DNA of 64,000 nucleotides from Saccharopolyspora sp. SCSIO 74807 (GCF_037023755.1 NZ_CP146100.1:1676501-1740500); one strand, 5' to 3'; positions 48,001 through 58,478 are shown, numbered from the stretch's first letter. Notes: a model not told the origin generated them from the sequence alone. Program-made: numbers and translations.

Positions 48001-48807
48001 TCAGCTTCCCAGGGTGCTGTCGGAGATCGTCGCGGGGCGGTCCGGTCCGCACTCCGGGCCGACCACCAGCAGCCGGAAGCGGCCGATCCCGCCGCCTTGC
48101 AGCACGAGCAGCTGCGCGGGTTCGCCGTTGATCGTCACTTCCCGGGCGCCGAGCGGGTTTCCGCTGCGCACGCCATTGGCTTGCAGGCAGCCGAGCAACC
48201 GGCCCGGGTCGGTCAGCGCGCCGTAGCGCTTGGTTCCGAGCACTTCGCCGAGCTGGTCGGGCGCGAGCGTGGGCCGGTCACCGCTGAGGGCCAGCGGCGG
48301 CGGCCCCTGCGCGGGTTCGGGCGCGTTCGCGGCCTGCTGTCCGCCACCGGCACCGAACAGCGTGGAGGCGAGCACGACGACGCCGGTGACCGCGGCCGCC
48401 GCGGTCACCATCGCGGCGCTGCGGCCGTACCGCCTGCGCCGGCGGCTGCGGGCGGCGGCGAAGTCCACGACCTGTCCGCCGTGCGGATCCGTAGCGGCTC
48501 CGTCCGCGGTCGGCGGCTGCGGTGCACCCTGCTGGGCGGACCTGGTCCGGATCTCCTCGTCGAGGGCGGTGTCCAGCCGGGCAGCAACATCGCCGGGCAT
48601 GGTCACGTCGGGCAGCGCCGCGAGATCGGACGTGGTCGCTTCCAGCGCGGCGAGCAGCTCGCGGGCTTCCGGGTCGGCCTCGATGCGCGGCAGCAGCTCG
48701 TCGACCGTGGCCTGATCCAGCATCCCCGCGTGCAGCTCGGCCACCAGCTCGGGAGACCACGGAGCGCCGCTCCGCGGCGCGTCCGGGCGCCGTTGTTCGC
48801 CGCTCAT
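48001..48807 (-). CDS. Membrane anti-sigma factor for SigM
   Basis: The 268-residue protein has a cytoplasmic N-terminal part with [32 protein letters not shown] (a short anti-sigma-like helix region), one membrane segment after an Arg-rich stop (about 134-152), and a roughly 115-residue extracellular domain. Position after sigM and the ATGA overlap match Rv3912/RsmA. The zinc-type HXXXCXXC motif is absent. Direct binding to SigM is inference from synteny. Confidence 0.82.
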   Translation of the reverse strand: MSGEQRRPDAPRSGAPWSPELVAELHAGMLDQATVDELLPRIEADPEARELLAALEATTSDLAALPDVTMPGDVAARLDTALDEEIRTRSAQQGAPQPPTADGAATDPHGGQVVDFAAARSRRRRRYGRSAAMVTAAAAVTGVVVLASTLFGAGGGQQAANAPEPAQGPPPLALSGDRPTLAPDQLGEVLGTKRYGALTDPGRLLGCLQANGVRSGNPLGAREVTINGEPAQLLVLQGGGIGRFRLLVVGPECGPDRPATISDSTLGS

Positions 48808-49412
48808 CGTCCCTCCCGTCGACGCTTGTCGCTGGCGTCATCTGGGACGTTCGCATCCGCACTCGGGTTCCGGAGGTGCCCCAGAAGTTTCGCCAACCGG
48901 ACTCGCCCGCGGGCGCACCGGCTCTTCACGGTGCCTTCGGCGACGCCGAGCATGGCGGCCGCTTCGGTCACCGAACGGCCCTCGACGTCAACGAGCACGA
49001 TCGCCGCGCGTTGCTCCTCCGGCAGCTCGCCCAGCGCGTCCTGCACGGCCATCCGGGTGTCCTGCTCCGCGATCGCGTCCCGCGGAGCCGCCGGTTCAGC
49101 GGGCCCGGCCTCCGGTAAGGGCACCGTCGGCCGGGCTTGCCTGCGCCGGATCCGGTCCAGGCAGGCGTTCACCACGATCCGGTGCAACCACGTGGTGACC
49201 TGGGATTCCGCGCGGAACGATGCGGCGTTGCGGAACGCTGAGATCATCGCGTCCTGCAACGCGTCCGCCGCGTCCTCCTGGTCGCGCATGGTGCGCAGCG
49301 CGACCGCCCACAACCGGTCGCGGTGCCGGCGGAAGAGTTCGGCGAACGCATCCGGATCGCCACTGGTGTGCGCCGCGATGAGGTCGGCGTCCGATCTGGC
49401 GGGGGCAGACAC
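48804..49412 (-). CDS. sigM: ECF RNA polymerase sigma factor SigM
   Basis: The 202-residue ECF sigma factor has region 2 (about 10-75, with LWAVALRTMRDQEDAADALQDAMISAFR) and region 4 (about 120-175, LPEEQRAAIVLVDVEGRSVTEAAAMLGVAEGTVKSR). Synteny with Rv3911 supports SigM, which responds late to envelope stress and affects esx genes in mycobacteria. The GTG start is followed closely by the -10 hexamer upstream, so the mRNA may be leaderless. The anti-sigma gene overlaps its stop. Confidence 0.92.
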   Translation of the reverse strand: MSAPARSDADLIAAHTSGDPDAFAELFRRHRDRLWAVALRTMRDQEDAADALQDAMISAFRNAASFRAESQVTTWLHRIVVNACLDRIRRRQARPTVPLPEAGPAEPAAPRDAIAEQDTRMAVQDALGELPEEQRAAIVLVDVEGRSVTEAAAMLGVAEGTVKSRCARGRVRLAKLLGHLRNPSADANVPDDASDKRRREGR

Positions 49413-49420
49413 GGATCAGC

Positions 49421-49426
49421 ACTCTA
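49421..49426 (-). promoter_or_regulatory. Candidate -10 element for a leaderless sigM mRNA
   Basis: TAGAGT on the minus strand ends eight bases before the sigM GTG. It fits TANNNT and leaves no room for a ribosome site. It does not look like an ECF -10. Confidence 0.45.
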
Positions 49427-49481
49427 CTGACCGTGATCTCGGCCACCGGTACGCCCGCTGCGCACCGGTGACCGCGGCCGG

Positions 49482-51032
49482 TCAGGACGCGCTGCCCTGC
49501 ACCGTGATCTCGTTGATCCGGGACTGGTACTTGCCGCCGGACGGGGCGAGCTGCTTGACCCACACGATCAGGTTCTGCGTCGGCTGGCCCTGGGCGATCG
49601 GGATCGTCGTCTGGCCCGCGTTGAGCGTCTGCTGGCCGAGCAGCGGACTGGCGTCCACGTTCGGGTTCGGCCCGTTCGCCGCGCGGACCTCGACCACGGT
49701 GCCCGCGCTGGGCGAATCGATCACGACTTCGCGCACGCTCGTCGGCCGCTGCAGCGTCAGCAGCGTCCCGGTGCCCGACTTGAACCCGCTGCCGAACTGG
49801 TCGTTGTAGGAGTCGGTGGCCCACGAGGTCGACGGATCGCCGTCGTAGAGGTTCGGGATCTTGTCCGGGCTGTCCGGCGTCTGCTCCTTGATGATCGGCG
49901 TGCCGCCGGTGACCTGCACCGGTACCGGACGGGCCTGCTGGTCCGGCTCCCCCAGCGTCTTCGAGGGGCCTTCGGCCTGGTCGCCGCCCGCGAAGATGCC
50001 GATCAGGTTGGCCGCGATCCAGCCGATGACCAGCAGGGTGGCCACCGCCAGCGCGCCCACGCTGATCGCGAGCTTCTTGCGCTTGACCTTGTCCGGCTTC
50101 GGGTCCTGGGTGCTCCACACCTCGTGGGTGTCGCCGCTGGTCGGCGGCTGCTGCACCACCGAGGTCGGGCCGTCGAACGTGGCGTGCTGCTCCAGCACCC
50201 GGAGCACCGCGGCGCCCGTGCGGACGCCGCCGGTGGTGCCGTTGCCGTCCTGGCTGCCGAGCGCGCGCAGCGCGACCGTGGACAGCTCCAGCGGCACGGT
50301 CGGGCGCAGCGTGCGCGGCGCGACGATGGTGCCGTCCGGGCCGGTCGGGGCCAGCGCAAGGCCCTCCGGAGCCCCGTCCAGCGCCCATCGGCCGGTCAGC
50401 AGCAGGTACAGCGCGGCACCCAGCCCGCGCACGTCGTCGGTGGAACTGGCCGCTGAAAGCGGGCCGGGGAACGCCATCCGGACCTCGCCCTCCGGCGTCA
50501 CCCGGATGCGCTGCGGATGATCCGCACCGAGGACCAGACCTGCGTGGTGCGCCGCCTCGACGGCGGCGGCCAGCGGTTGCAGCAGCCGCGCGGCCGTGCC
50601 GGGCGGCAGCGGTCCCTCGGAGACCAGGTCCAGCAGGTCGGTGCCGTGGGTCCATTCGGCGATGACCACACCGAGCACGCCGTCCGGATCACCGGGCGCC
50701 GGCGTGACGACGTCCAGCACTCGCGCGACGCCGACGTGGTTGAAGGTGCTGGCGTGCATCGCCCGCTCCAGCGTGCGCCGCGCGCTGGACGCCGACTGCG
50801 AGTCCGAGCGGTCCCCGGTCAGGATCGTCAGCGCGACGTCGCGCCCGAGCACACCGTCCTTGGCCCGCCATAGCTCCGCGTCGCACCGCGGGTCCGAGCC
50901 GACCTTCGCCAGCAGGCGGTATCGGCCGTGGTCGAGCACCGCTCCGGGGGTCAGCGCTTGCTCCGCGTTCTCCGCCGAGCCCTCGACCGCGTCGTGTTCC
51001 GGCATTGCTTGCCTGGTCGGTTTGCTGCTCAC
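49482..51032 (-). CDS. Pseudokinase with membrane segment and extracellular discoidin-like domain (unfused MviN C-terminal half)
   Basis: The 516-residue protein has a kinase-like domain (about 30-280) without catalytic residues: VALT (66-69) replaces VAIK, LGAD (168-171) replaces HRD and FPG (188-190) replaces DFG. A Thr-rich juxtamembrane stretch (about 284-308), one membrane segment (about 321-346) and an extracellular beta-rich domain (about 380-516, with NLYDGDPSTSWATD as in discoidin-like modules) follow. In M. tuberculosis these parts are fused to MurJ as MviN; here they are a separate gene right after murJ. GTG at 51032 was preferred to ATG at 51005 for its GGGAG seven bases upstream. 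Confidence 0.88.
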   Translation of the reverse strand: MSSKPTRQAMPEHDAVEGSAENAEQALTPGAVLDHGRYRLLAKVGSDPRCDAELWRAKDGVLGRDVALTILTGDRSDSQSASSARRTLERAMHASTFNHVGVARVLDVVTPAPGDPDGVLGVVIAEWTHGTDLLDLVSEGPLPPGTAARLLQPLAAAVEAAHHAGLVLGADHPQRIRVTPEGEVRMAFPGPLSAASSTDDVRGLGAALYLLLTGRWALDGAPEGLALAPTGPDGTIVAPRTLRPTVPLELSTVALRALGSQDGNGTTGGVRTGAAVLRVLEQHATFDGPTSVVQQPPTSGDTHEVWSTQDPKPDKVKRKKLAISVGALAVATLLVIGWIAANLIGIFAGGDQAEGPSKTLGEPDQQARPVPVQVTGGTPIIKEQTPDSPDKIPNLYDGDPSTSWATDSYNDQFGSGFKSGTGTLLTLQRPTSVREVVIDSPSAGTVVEVRAANGPNPNVDASPLLGQQTLNAGQTTIPIAQGQPTQNLIVWVKQLAPSGGKYQSRINEITVQGSAS

Positions 51033-51236
51033 CTTCCCTCTCCCGCTCCTCCCGCTCCAGCCGGGGGGCACTGGCCACCCCCTCCCCACGGGAGAAGACT
51101 TCCGGATCGAGGGTACGTGACGCTCACGGCAACTACGACGCAGCAGATCGGTGCGCCGCCCGATCGCACGCCGCGGTTCCCGCAGCCGGAGCAGTGCGGC
51201 AGCGCAACGGGCCGCTGGAGCACCGATCCGCGGACA

Positions 51237-53156
51237 TCAGCCGCGGCGGACCATCGCGGTGACCCGGGCGACGGCTGGTTCGATCTCGCTCACCCGGAAC
51301 AGCGTCATCAGCCCGAAGGTGGCCGCGAACCCGAGCACCGACCCGAGCAGGAGTTGCAGCCAGCCGGTACCGGCGCCCGCCGCTCCGGGGACCACGCCGT
51401 CGACGCCGAGCACGACCAGCCAGGTCACCAGCGCGCCCAGCACCGAAGCCGCGAAGGTCTTGCCGAGGGTGGCGGCGAACCGCCGTCCGTCGAGCGGGCC
51501 GAGCCGGTGCCGCAGCCACACCTCGCCCACCAGCCAGCCGACGACGAAGCCGAACGAGTTGATGAACACCAGCGCGTACAGCACCATCTGCGGGTCTTCG
51601 ATCGCACCGCACAGCAAGGTGAGCACGACCTTGACGACGGTCATCACCACCATGATCAAGGTGGGCGTGCGGGCGTCCTTGAGCGCGTAGAACACCCGCA
51701 TCTGCAGCATGGTGAGCGCGTACGGCAGCACGCCGAACGCCGAGACCGCCAGCGCGATGCCGATCTGGTCGGCGTCCCCGCTGCTCTTGCCGATCGAGAA
51801 CAGCGCCAGCGCCAGCGGCAAGCCGATGGCGCTCATGATCCCGCTGATCGGCAGCAGCGCGACGGTGGACAGCCGGTTGCCCAGCGAGAGATCCGAGACC
51901 AGGCGCGGGTAGTCGTGGTCGGCTGCCGCCGCGCTCATCCGCGGCAGGATGGCGGTCATCACGGAGAAGCCGATGACGCCGTACGGCAGCTGCAGCAGCA
52001 TCCACACGTAGTTGTACATCGACCACACGACGGCGCGGGTGCCGACGCCGCTCATCACCATGAGCCCGACCTGGCTGATCCCCACGTAGGCCAGCATCCA
52101 CAGCGCCAGCCCGCCGAACTCGTTGAGCCGCGAGTCCCAGCCCCAGCGCCAGCGGAACCGGAAGCCGGTGCGGCGCAGCGCGGGCACCTGGATGAACGCC
52201 TGCGCCGCCACGCCGAGGGTCACGCCGATCCCCAGCACCAGCAGGTGCACGTTGGTCATCCGCACCGGGTTGATCGTGAGTTCGCCGGGGATCGCCCAGA
52301 ACACGAAGATCGTGGTGATCACCACGAGGTTGTTCACGACCGGTGCCCACGCCGGTGGGCTGAAGATCTGCTTCGCCTGCAGGATCGCGCTCACCAGCGC
52401 GCTGATCCCGTAGAAGAGGATCTGCGGCAGCAGCAGGTAGGCGAGCGCGGTGGCCAGTTCCGGGCTGGCCTTGCCCCCGTCGCGCACGTAGAGCCACACC
52501 AAGCCGGGTGCGGCCACGACGGCGACCACGGTGCCGACCACCAGCAGCGCGACCGACATCGTCAGCAGCCGCTGGATGTAGGCCTCACCGCCGTCGGAAT
52601 CCGACTTCTGCGCCCGCACCAGCACCGGCACGATCACGCTGGTCAGCACGCCGCCGATGAGGAACTCGAAGACGCTGTTGGGCAGGTTGTTGGCGACGGT
52701 GAACGAGTCGTTCTTCACCCCGAACCCGATCACCAGCGCTAGCAGCAGCTTCCAGCCGAAGCCGGTGATCCGGCTGATCAGCGTCGCGACGGCCATCGAG
52801 CCGCTCGCGCGCAGCAGCGACTTCTTGCCGCCGGAGGAGGTCGTGCGCAGCACTTGGGTCTGCTCGTCGGCGCGCTCGGCGGCCTGGTCCAGCCCCGGCT
52901 CGGGTAGCACCGCCGGGATCGGCTGGGTGTCGGCGGCGTGCCATCCCGGCTGGCGAGCGCCGCTGTGCGGCACGGGTCCGGGCGGCTGCGGCTGAGCGGG
53001 GCGTGGCTGCGACGGGTGCGCGGGGCGCGGCTGCGACGGGTGCGCGGGCACGCGCGGGATCGGCCGGGTCGATTCGGCGTCGGCGCCACGCCCCGGCGGC
53101 GGCTGGCCCGGACCGGGCACGTTCCGCCGCGTCTGCGCGTCGCTGTCTCGGTTCAC
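51237..53156 (-). CDS. murJ: MurJ/MviN lipid II flippase
   Basis: MurJ moves lipid II across the membrane for cell-wall synthesis. The 639-residue protein has a Pro/Gln/His-rich cytoplasmic N-terminus (about 1-110, with the tandem PAHPSQPRPAHPSQPRPAQP) and then about 14 membrane segments of the MOP fold, with the family signature FGWKLLLALVIGFGVKNDSFTVANNLPN and PYGVIGFSVMTAILPRMS. It ends after the last segment; the pseudokinase domain of mycobacterial MviN is absent. The GTG start is preceded by AAGGG eight bases upstream. Confidence 0.95.
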   Translation of the reverse strand: MNRDSDAQTRRNVPGPGQPPPGRGADAESTRPIPRVPAHPSQPRPAHPSQPRPAQPQPPGPVPHSGARQPGWHAADTQPIPAVLPEPGLDQAAERADEQTQVLRTTSSGGKKSLLRASGSMAVATLISRITGFGWKLLLALVIGFGVKNDSFTVANNLPNSVFEFLIGGVLTSVIVPVLVRAQKSDSDGGEAYIQRLLTMSVALLVVGTVVAVVAAPGLVWLYVRDGGKASPELATALAYLLLPQILFYGISALVSAILQAKQIFSPPAWAPVVNNLVVITTIFVFWAIPGELTINPVRMTNVHLLVLGIGVTLGVAAQAFIQVPALRRTGFRFRWRWGWDSRLNEFGGLALWMLAYVGISQVGLMVMSGVGTRAVVWSMYNYVWMLLQLPYGVIGFSVMTAILPRMSAAAADHDYPRLVSDLSLGNRLSTVALLPISGIMSAIGLPLALALFSIGKSSGDADQIGIALAVSAFGVLPYALTMLQMRVFYALKDARTPTLIMVVMTVVKVVLTLLCGAIEDPQMVLYALVFINSFGFVVGWLVGEVWLRHRLGPLDGRRFAATLGKTFAASVLGALVTWLVVLGVDGVVPGAAGAGTGWLQLLLGSVLGFAATFGLMTLFRVSEIEPAVARVTAMVRRG

Positions 53157-53227
53157 CTCTCGCGCCCTTCACTCGCCGCCTGCGCCGCAGCAGCATGTCA
53201 CCCCGGCGTGTGGCCTGGACCAGGATG

Positions 53228-55528
53228 TCAGCCCCGGTCGCGGTCACTTTCGGTGGTGTTGCCGGGCCCAGCGGGCGGCGGGCCGGTCACGCCGGGCATG
53301 GTTTCGGCCGCGGGATCGTCCCGGACGACCGGGTTCGGCGCGGTCGACTCGGAGTCCGAGTGCGGCTGCTCGCCCTGCCTGCCCCGGCGGGCGCGCAACC
53401 GGCGCAGGATCCGCCGGGCCGAGAGCACGACCAGCAGCGCGCTGGCGATCGCGGTGAATCCCACGGTGAACGGGTCGTAGGCGTAGGACTGCAGCTGCAG
53501 CCGCTTCGCGGGCCCGAGTTCGGTGCCGGACTCGGTGGTCACGTCCACGTCGACGGTGAACTGGCCCGCCCGGTGCACCTCGGTCTCCAGCCGGAAGTGC
53601 CTGCGGCCCTGCGCGGGAACCCGGATCACGCCGAGGTCCTTCGTCTTGATCCCGGCCGTGTCGGGGATGCGCAGCACCACCGAGACCGTCACCGGCAGGT
53701 CGTTGGTGACCGTCATCGGAATCGGCGCGTTCGAGGCGGTCAGCGTGATCTTCCCGGAGAACTCGTCCAGCCGGACCCGCGAGAGCACCCCGCCCAGCGT
53801 GTCCGAGGCGACCCGGACCCAGTGCCGGGCGGTGTCCGGATCACCGCGCCACGCGCTGGAAGCCCCGCGCAGCAGCCCGTTGCGCAGCGGGTTCGTCAGC
53901 GCGGCCGGTTCCAGGTTGGCCGCGGGGTCCCGGCTGCTGGAGCGGAACAGGTCGCCGACCTTGTAGTTCTGCCGCGCGAGCTGGTCCAGCACCGGCTGCG
54001 GGATCTCCTCGCCCGCGTGTTCCGGCGGGTAGGCCAACCGCGCTTCGGGAGGCGGCGTGGCGGCCTGCTGCGCCTGCCCGCCGTCCTGCGGCAACCCGGT
54101 CGGTCGCACGTACCCGGCGCCGGTGAGCTGTTCCATGCCCTGCAGCAGGGAACGCAGGTCCGAGCCGCTGAGGTTCCAGCGCCGTGGCGGCGCCAGCACC
54201 GAAGTCGCCCCGTCCTGGTAGCCGCCGGTCGCGCGGAACGCCATCGCACCGAGCGCGTTCTGCGCGCTCAACGCCCCGCTGTCCGGCGGGGACAGCGCGG
54301 TCGACTCCTGCGGCGTGCCGTGCAGCGGGTCCAGCGCTTCGGACAGCAGCGGGTCGACCGGCACCGCGGTCGGTGAGCCTTTGGCGCGCAGCCGCACCGG
54401 CTCCAGCGAGCCATCGGGCGTGGACAGCGACGAGGGCTCCATGAGCATCGTGTCGATGCCGAAGCGGCTGAGTTCGCTGGCGGCGGGCTCGTCCAGCGCG
54501 CCTTCGATCGGCCACAGCACGTTGCGCTGCGGTTCCTGGCGCAGCGTCTGGCGCACGACCAGCGCGCCGTCCAGCGCGCCCTGGATCAGGTCCGGCAGCC
54601 CGGCCCGGCCCAGCGCCACCACGTCGGAGTCGGCGTAGGGCAGCGAGATCACGCAACGGCCTTCGGTGGCCTGCCGCAGCTTGTTCATCCACAGCTGCGC
54701 CGACGCCGCCCCGGTGCCTTCGATGAGCCCGCCGTCGGGCTGGCGCACCTGGTAACCGCCCTGCATGGCGTTCACCGTCGCCAGCAGGTCCGGGTCGACG
54801 GCGAAGCACAGGCCGTTGCCCAGCGGGGACCCCGGTCCTGCGTTTTCCACCACGGACTGCACGAGGTCGTAGAGCCGGCCGCCAGGGGTGAGCGAACTGG
54901 CCAGCGAGTCGTCGGCGAGCACCGGACGCTGCCCCTGGGTGCCCTCCCGCTGCATCCGCGGGTAGTCGACGATCGGCACCAGCATCGTCATCGGCGTGGG
55001 CTGCGGAGGTTTCGCGGGCGGCGCGCCGGGCGTGTTGAGCACCGGCAGCAGGAAGCTCGCCTCACCGACCCGCGCCCGGCCGCCGTCGTCGGGTTTGCCG
55101 TTGACGTTGACCAGCAGCGGGAACGTCCCGGGCTGGTCGATCTGCAGCGACTGCGGACCGCCGTTGATCGGGATGCGCAGCTCGAACGGCGCCTGCTGCC
55201 CCGGCGCGAGGCTGCCCACCTGCGGTTGGAACTCGGGGCCCGTGACGGTCGAGGCGTTGCCGCGCACCGCGTCCTGGGTGGCCGGAACGGTGGAGGTCGG
55301 GGCGCCGCGCTGCACGCGGGCCTCGATGTCGTGCAGCGTGCGGCCGGAGGTGTTGGTCAGCCGCCCGCTGATCGTCACTTCGCCCGGTCCGGATACCACC
55401 GACGGAGTGACCTTGGTCACTTCGAGCTGGGCCAGCGACGAGTCCTGCGCATTCGCCGTGCCTGCCGAGGTGATCGGGATCCCGCCGATCAGCAGGACCG
55501 CCACCACGACGGCTACCAGACACCTCAA
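53228..55528 (-). CDS. DUF6049 secreted/membrane-anchored protein (Rv3909 type)
   Basis: The 766-residue protein has a signal peptide ([24 protein letters not shown]), a large extracellular part beginning with an Ig-like domain ([19 protein letters not shown]) and ending with another near [20 protein letters not shown], then a C-terminal membrane segment (about 685-705) and a basic cytoplasmic tail. Function is unknown; the location between the NUDIX gene and murJ is conserved and suggests an envelope role. TTG at 55528 has GGAG five bases upstream and overlaps the NUDIX stop by four bases (TTGA). Confidence 0.87.
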   Translation of the reverse strand: MRCLVAVVVAVLLIGGIPITSAGTANAQDSSLAQLEVTKVTPSVVSGPGEVTISGRLTNTSGRTLHDIEARVQRGAPTSTVPATQDAVRGNASTVTGPEFQPQVGSLAPGQQAPFELRIPINGGPQSLQIDQPGTFPLLVNVNGKPDDGGRARVGEASFLLPVLNTPGAPPAKPPQPTPMTMLVPIVDYPRMQREGTQGQRPVLADDSLASSLTPGGRLYDLVQSVVENAGPGSPLGNGLCFAVDPDLLATVNAMQGGYQVRQPDGGLIEGTGAASAQLWMNKLRQATEGRCVISLPYADSDVVALGRAGLPDLIQGALDGALVVRQTLRQEPQRNVLWPIEGALDEPAASELSRFGIDTMLMEPSSLSTPDGSLEPVRLRAKGSPTAVPVDPLLSEALDPLHGTPQESTALSPPDSGALSAQNALGAMAFRATGGYQDGATSVLAPPRRWNLSGSDLRSLLQGMEQLTGAGYVRPTGLPQDGGQAQQAATPPPEARLAYPPEHAGEEIPQPVLDQLARQNYKVGDLFRSSSRDPAANLEPAALTNPLRNGLLRGASSAWRGDPDTARHWVRVASDTLGGVLSRVRLDEFSGKITLTASNAPIPMTVTNDLPVTVSVVLRIPDTAGIKTKDLGVIRVPAQGRRHFRLETEVHRAGQFTVDVDVTTESGTELGPAKRLQLQSYAYDPFTVGFTAIASALLVVLSARRILRRLRARRGRQGEQPHSDSESTAPNPVVRDDPAAETMPGVTGPPPAGPGNTTESDRDRG

Positions 55529-56085
55529 CCCGGCTCCGTTCCCGTGCTCCGCGGCCGGTTCCCGGTCCCCGGCCTTGGCGCGCCGCCCGGGTCGGTCCCG
55601 TCCAGCAGCGCGACCGCGTGCCGCACCAGCCGCCGTTCGTCGGCGTAGGCCAGCACGCCGTCCAGTTCACCTAGCGGCACCCAAGCCACCTCGGTGACCT
55701 CCACGTCTTCGTCGGAAAGCTCTCCGCCGACCGCATCCAGCAGGAAGTGGTGCACCGTCTTGTGCACCCGCCGGTTGCCGGCGACGAACCAGTAGTCGAT
55801 CGTGCCGATCGCCACCGTCACCCGTCCGATGATCCCGGTCTCTTCCGCGACCTCGCGCACCGCGGTCTGTTCCGGTCTCTCACCAGGCTCGATGTGGCCT
55901 TTCGGCAGCGACCACAGCAGTCGTCCCCTGCGGTCGGTCCGCCCGATGATCGCAGCGAGGCGTTCGGCGTCGTCGACCACCAGCCCCCCGGCCGAGGTCT
56001 CGTCCACGGTCCGCAGCCGCTTGCGGCGGCGCCGGTTGCGACGCCCCGGCTGCGGACCGCCGGAGCGGTGGGGCGACGGGGGCAT
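55525..56085 (-). CDS. NUDIX hydrolase (MutT4-like)
   Basis: NUDIX enzymes hydrolyse nucleoside diphosphates linked to another group. The 186-residue protein has the full NUDIX box (about 66-88, [12 protein letters not shown] then [11 protein letters not shown]) with the Glu pattern intact. The N-terminal 30 residues are very basic ([11 protein letters not shown]). Position beside pcnA matches mutT4 in M. tuberculosis; the substrate is not shown. It is divergent from pcnA. Confidence 0.92.
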   Translation of the reverse strand: MPPSPHRSGGPQPGRRNRRRRKRLRTVDETSAGGLVVDDAERLAAIIGRTDRRGRLLWSLPKGHIEPGERPEQTAVREVAEETGIIGRVTVAIGTIDYWFVAGNRRVHKTVHHFLLDAVGGELSDEDVEVTEVAWVPLGELDGVLAYADERRLVRHAVALLDGTDPGGAPRPGTGNRPRSTGTEPG

Positions 56086-56171
56086 GGCGCCGATGGTAAT
56101 GCGATCAGCTGCGGGTCCGGGCCTCGTAGCGCGGCCTGCCGCCGCCTGCTGATCACCGGTTGAGCAGCCGA

Positions 56172-56177
56172 TACCCT
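56172..56177 (+). promoter_or_regulatory. Candidate -10 element for a leaderless pcnA mRNA
   Basis: TACCCT fits TANNNT and is followed by six bases and then the GTG at 56184. No ribosome site is visible upstream of the GTG. Confidence 0.5.
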
Positions 56178-56183
56178 CGTGTC

Positions 56184-57680
56184 GTGGCCCCTTCGACCCG
56201 TGACGCCTCCGACGAGACCGACCTGCGTTCCCGTGAGCGGGAGGCGCAACGCAACGCCGTGGTCGAGCTCGTGAAGGTGGCCCCGGTCGCGCAGGAACTG
56301 GCCGACCGGTTCGCCGCCGCGGGCCACCGCCTGTACCTGGTGGGCGGCAGCGTGCGCGACGCGTTGCTCGGGCGGCTGGGCGCCGACCTGGACTTCACCA
56401 CCGAGGCACGCCCGGACCGGGTCCGCGAGCTGTTGGACGGCTGGGCGGAGACCGTCTGGGACACCGGGATCGACTTCGGCACCCTCGGCGCCTACAAGCG
56501 CGGCACCACCGTGGAGATCACCACGTTCCGCGCGGACAGCTACGACCGGGTGAGCCGGAACCCGCAGGTCGACTTCGGCGACTCCATCGAGGGCGACGTG
56601 CTGCGCCGCGACTTCACCGTGAACGCCATGGCGATCGAGCTGGGTTCGCGCGAGTTCGTCGACCTGCACGGCGGTCTGGAGGACGTGGCGCGGCGCCGGT
56701 TGGACACGCCTGCGACTCCGCAGGAGTCGTTCGCCGACGACCCGCTGCGGATGCTGCGGGCCGCGCGGTTCGCAGCCCAGCTCGGTTTCGAGCCCGCGCC
56801 GCGGGTGGTCGAGGCGATGCGCGGCATGGCGGAGCAGATCGCCCGGATCACTCCGGAGCGGGTGCAGGCGGAGCTGTCGAAGCTGCTGTGCGGCCGGTAC
56901 CCGCGCGAGGGCGTGCAGCTGCTGGTGCACACCGGGCTGGCCGAGCACGTCCTGCCCGAGGTGCCCGCGATGCGGCTGGAGATCGACGAGCACCACCAGC
57001 ACAAGGACGTCTACGAGCACTCGCTGGTGGTCCTGCAGCAGGCGATCGACCTGGAGCGGGCCGCCGACCCGGACGGCGAGCCGGACCTGGTGCTGCGGCT
57101 GGCGGCGCTGCTGCACGACATCGGCAAGCCGGACACGCGGCGGTTCGAGCCGGGCGGCGGGGTGAGCTTCCACCACCACGAGGTGGTCGGCGCGAAGATG
57201 ACGCGCAAGCGGCTGCGCGCGCTGCGCTACTCCAAGGAGATCGTGCACGACGTGTCCGACCTGGTGTACCTGCACCTGCGGTTCCACGGTTACGGCGAGG
57301 GGAACTGGACGGACTCCGCGGTGCGCCGCTACGTCACCGACGCCGGGCACTTGCTGCCGCGGCTGCACAAGCTGGTGCGCGCGGACTGCACCACCCGCAA
57401 CCGGCGCAAGGCCAACGCGCTGCAGCGCTCCTACGACGACCTCGAGGAGCGGATCGCCCGGATCGCCGCCGAGGAGGACCTGGCGAAGGTCCGGCCGGAC
57501 CTGGACGGCAACGAGATCATGCGGCTGCTCGGCGTCCCGCCGGGCCCGATCGTCGGCAAGGCGTGGAAGCACCTGAAGGACGTCCGGCTCGACCGCGGTC
57601 CGGTGGATCGCGCGGAGGCCGTCGCCGAGCTGTACCGGTGGGCGGCCGACCAGGGCATCGAGGTTCCCGGCGAGAGCTGA
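56184..57680 (+). CDS. pcnA: CCA tRNA nucleotidyltransferase / poly(A) polymerase-family protein
   Basis: The class II nucleotidyltransferase adds or repairs the 3' CCA of tRNAs, important here because the tRNA genes in the window do not encode CCA. The protein (498 residues from GTG 56184) has the catalytic [38 protein letters not shown] and [15 protein letters not shown], followed by an HD domain with [11 protein letters not shown] and [13 protein letters not shown] 24 bases earlier is an alternative start but sits where the promoter would be. Confidence 0.94.
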   Translation: MAPSTRDASDETDLRSREREAQRNAVVELVKVAPVAQELADRFAAAGHRLYLVGGSVRDALLGRLGADLDFTTEARPDRVRELLDGWAETVWDTGIDFGTLGAYKRGTTVEITTFRADSYDRVSRNPQVDFGDSIEGDVLRRDFTVNAMAIELGSREFVDLHGGLEDVARRRLDTPATPQESFADDPLRMLRAARFAAQLGFEPAPRVVEAMRGMAEQIARITPERVQAELSKLLCGRYPREGVQLLVHTGLAEHVLPEVPAMRLEIDEHHQHKDVYEHSLVVLQQAIDLERAADPDGEPDLVLRLAALLHDIGKPDTRRFEPGGGVSFHHHEVVGAKMTRKRLRALRYSKEIVHDVSDLVYLHLRFHGYGEGNWTDSAVRRYVTDAGHLLPRLHKLVRADCTTRNRRKANALQRSYDDLEERIARIAAEEDLAKVRPDLDGNEIMRLLGVPPGPIVGKAWKHLKDVRLDRGPVDRAEAVAELYRWAADQGIEVPGES

Positions 57681-57899
57681 TCCGTCGGTGCGCGGTCTCG
57701 CGCTGTACGGGTTCCGGCTTCTCCCCCAGTTTCCCTGCTCTGATCATCGCAGGTCAAAGCTTCATAATATTACTGAAGTGCAAATACTCAGGCGTTTCGG
57801 TGAACAATCAGCAGCGAAGGCTGACCATCGACTGCGGCCAACCGCATTCGTCGGGAGACGGACGCGCCGCGAACCGGCCACCTCTGCGATCATGCGGAG

Positions 57900-58472
57900 G
57901 TGGAATCTGACGCGGAGGTGGAGCCGGGGACGCTGCTGGTGGCTGCTCCGCAGCTACTCGATGAGAACTTCCGCCGCTCGGTGGTGTACGTGATCCACCA
58001 CCGCGGCGAAGGCACCCTCGGCGTCATCCTGAACCGGCCCAGCGAGGTGGCGATCAGCGACGTGCTGCCGCATTGGGCACCGCACGCCAGCGAACCGCAG
58101 TCGCTGTTCGTCGGCGGACCGGTGGAACAGCGCACGGCGATCTGCCTGGCCGCCCTGCGCACCGGCGAGGACGTCGGAACTCTCGGCGGCGTGGTCGGCG
58201 TGCGCGGCCCGGTCGGCCTGGTCGACCTCGACGGAGATCCGGAGCAGCTGGTCCCGCGCACCCGCGGGCTGCGGTTCTTCGCCGGCTACGCGGGGTGGGA
58301 GGCGCGCCAGCTCGCCGGTGAGATCGAACGCGGTGACTGGCTCGTGGTGCCCGCGCTGCCGGACGACGTCATCGCCGCACCCGGCGCGGACTTGTGGGGC
58401 CGGGTGCTGCGGCGGCAGCGCACTCCGGTGTCGTTCCTGGCCACGCACCCTGGCGATGTGAAGCTGAACTGA
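57900..58472 (+). CDS. YqgE/AlgH family protein
   Basis: The 190-residue protein is the full UPF0301/YqgE family: GTLLVAAPQLLDENFRRSVVYVIHH at the start, LGVILNRPSE, LFVGGPVEQ and RFFAGYAGWEARQLAGEIERGDW. Function is unknown despite wide conservation; links to transcription and to secretion have been suggested in other bacteria. GTG at 57900 was used; another GTG at 57918 is possible. It lies in the same orientation as pcnA, after a 219-bp gap with an A/T-rich dyad. Confidence 0.9.
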   Translation: MESDAEVEPGTLLVAAPQLLDENFRRSVVYVIHHRGEGTLGVILNRPSEVAISDVLPHWAPHASEPQSLFVGGPVEQRTAICLAALRTGEDVGTLGGVVGVRGPVGLVDLDGDPEQLVPRTRGLRFFAGYAGWEARQLAGEIERGDWLVVPALPDDVIAAPGADLWGRVLRRQRTPVSFLATHPGDVKLN

Positions 58473-58478
58473 CCCCGC

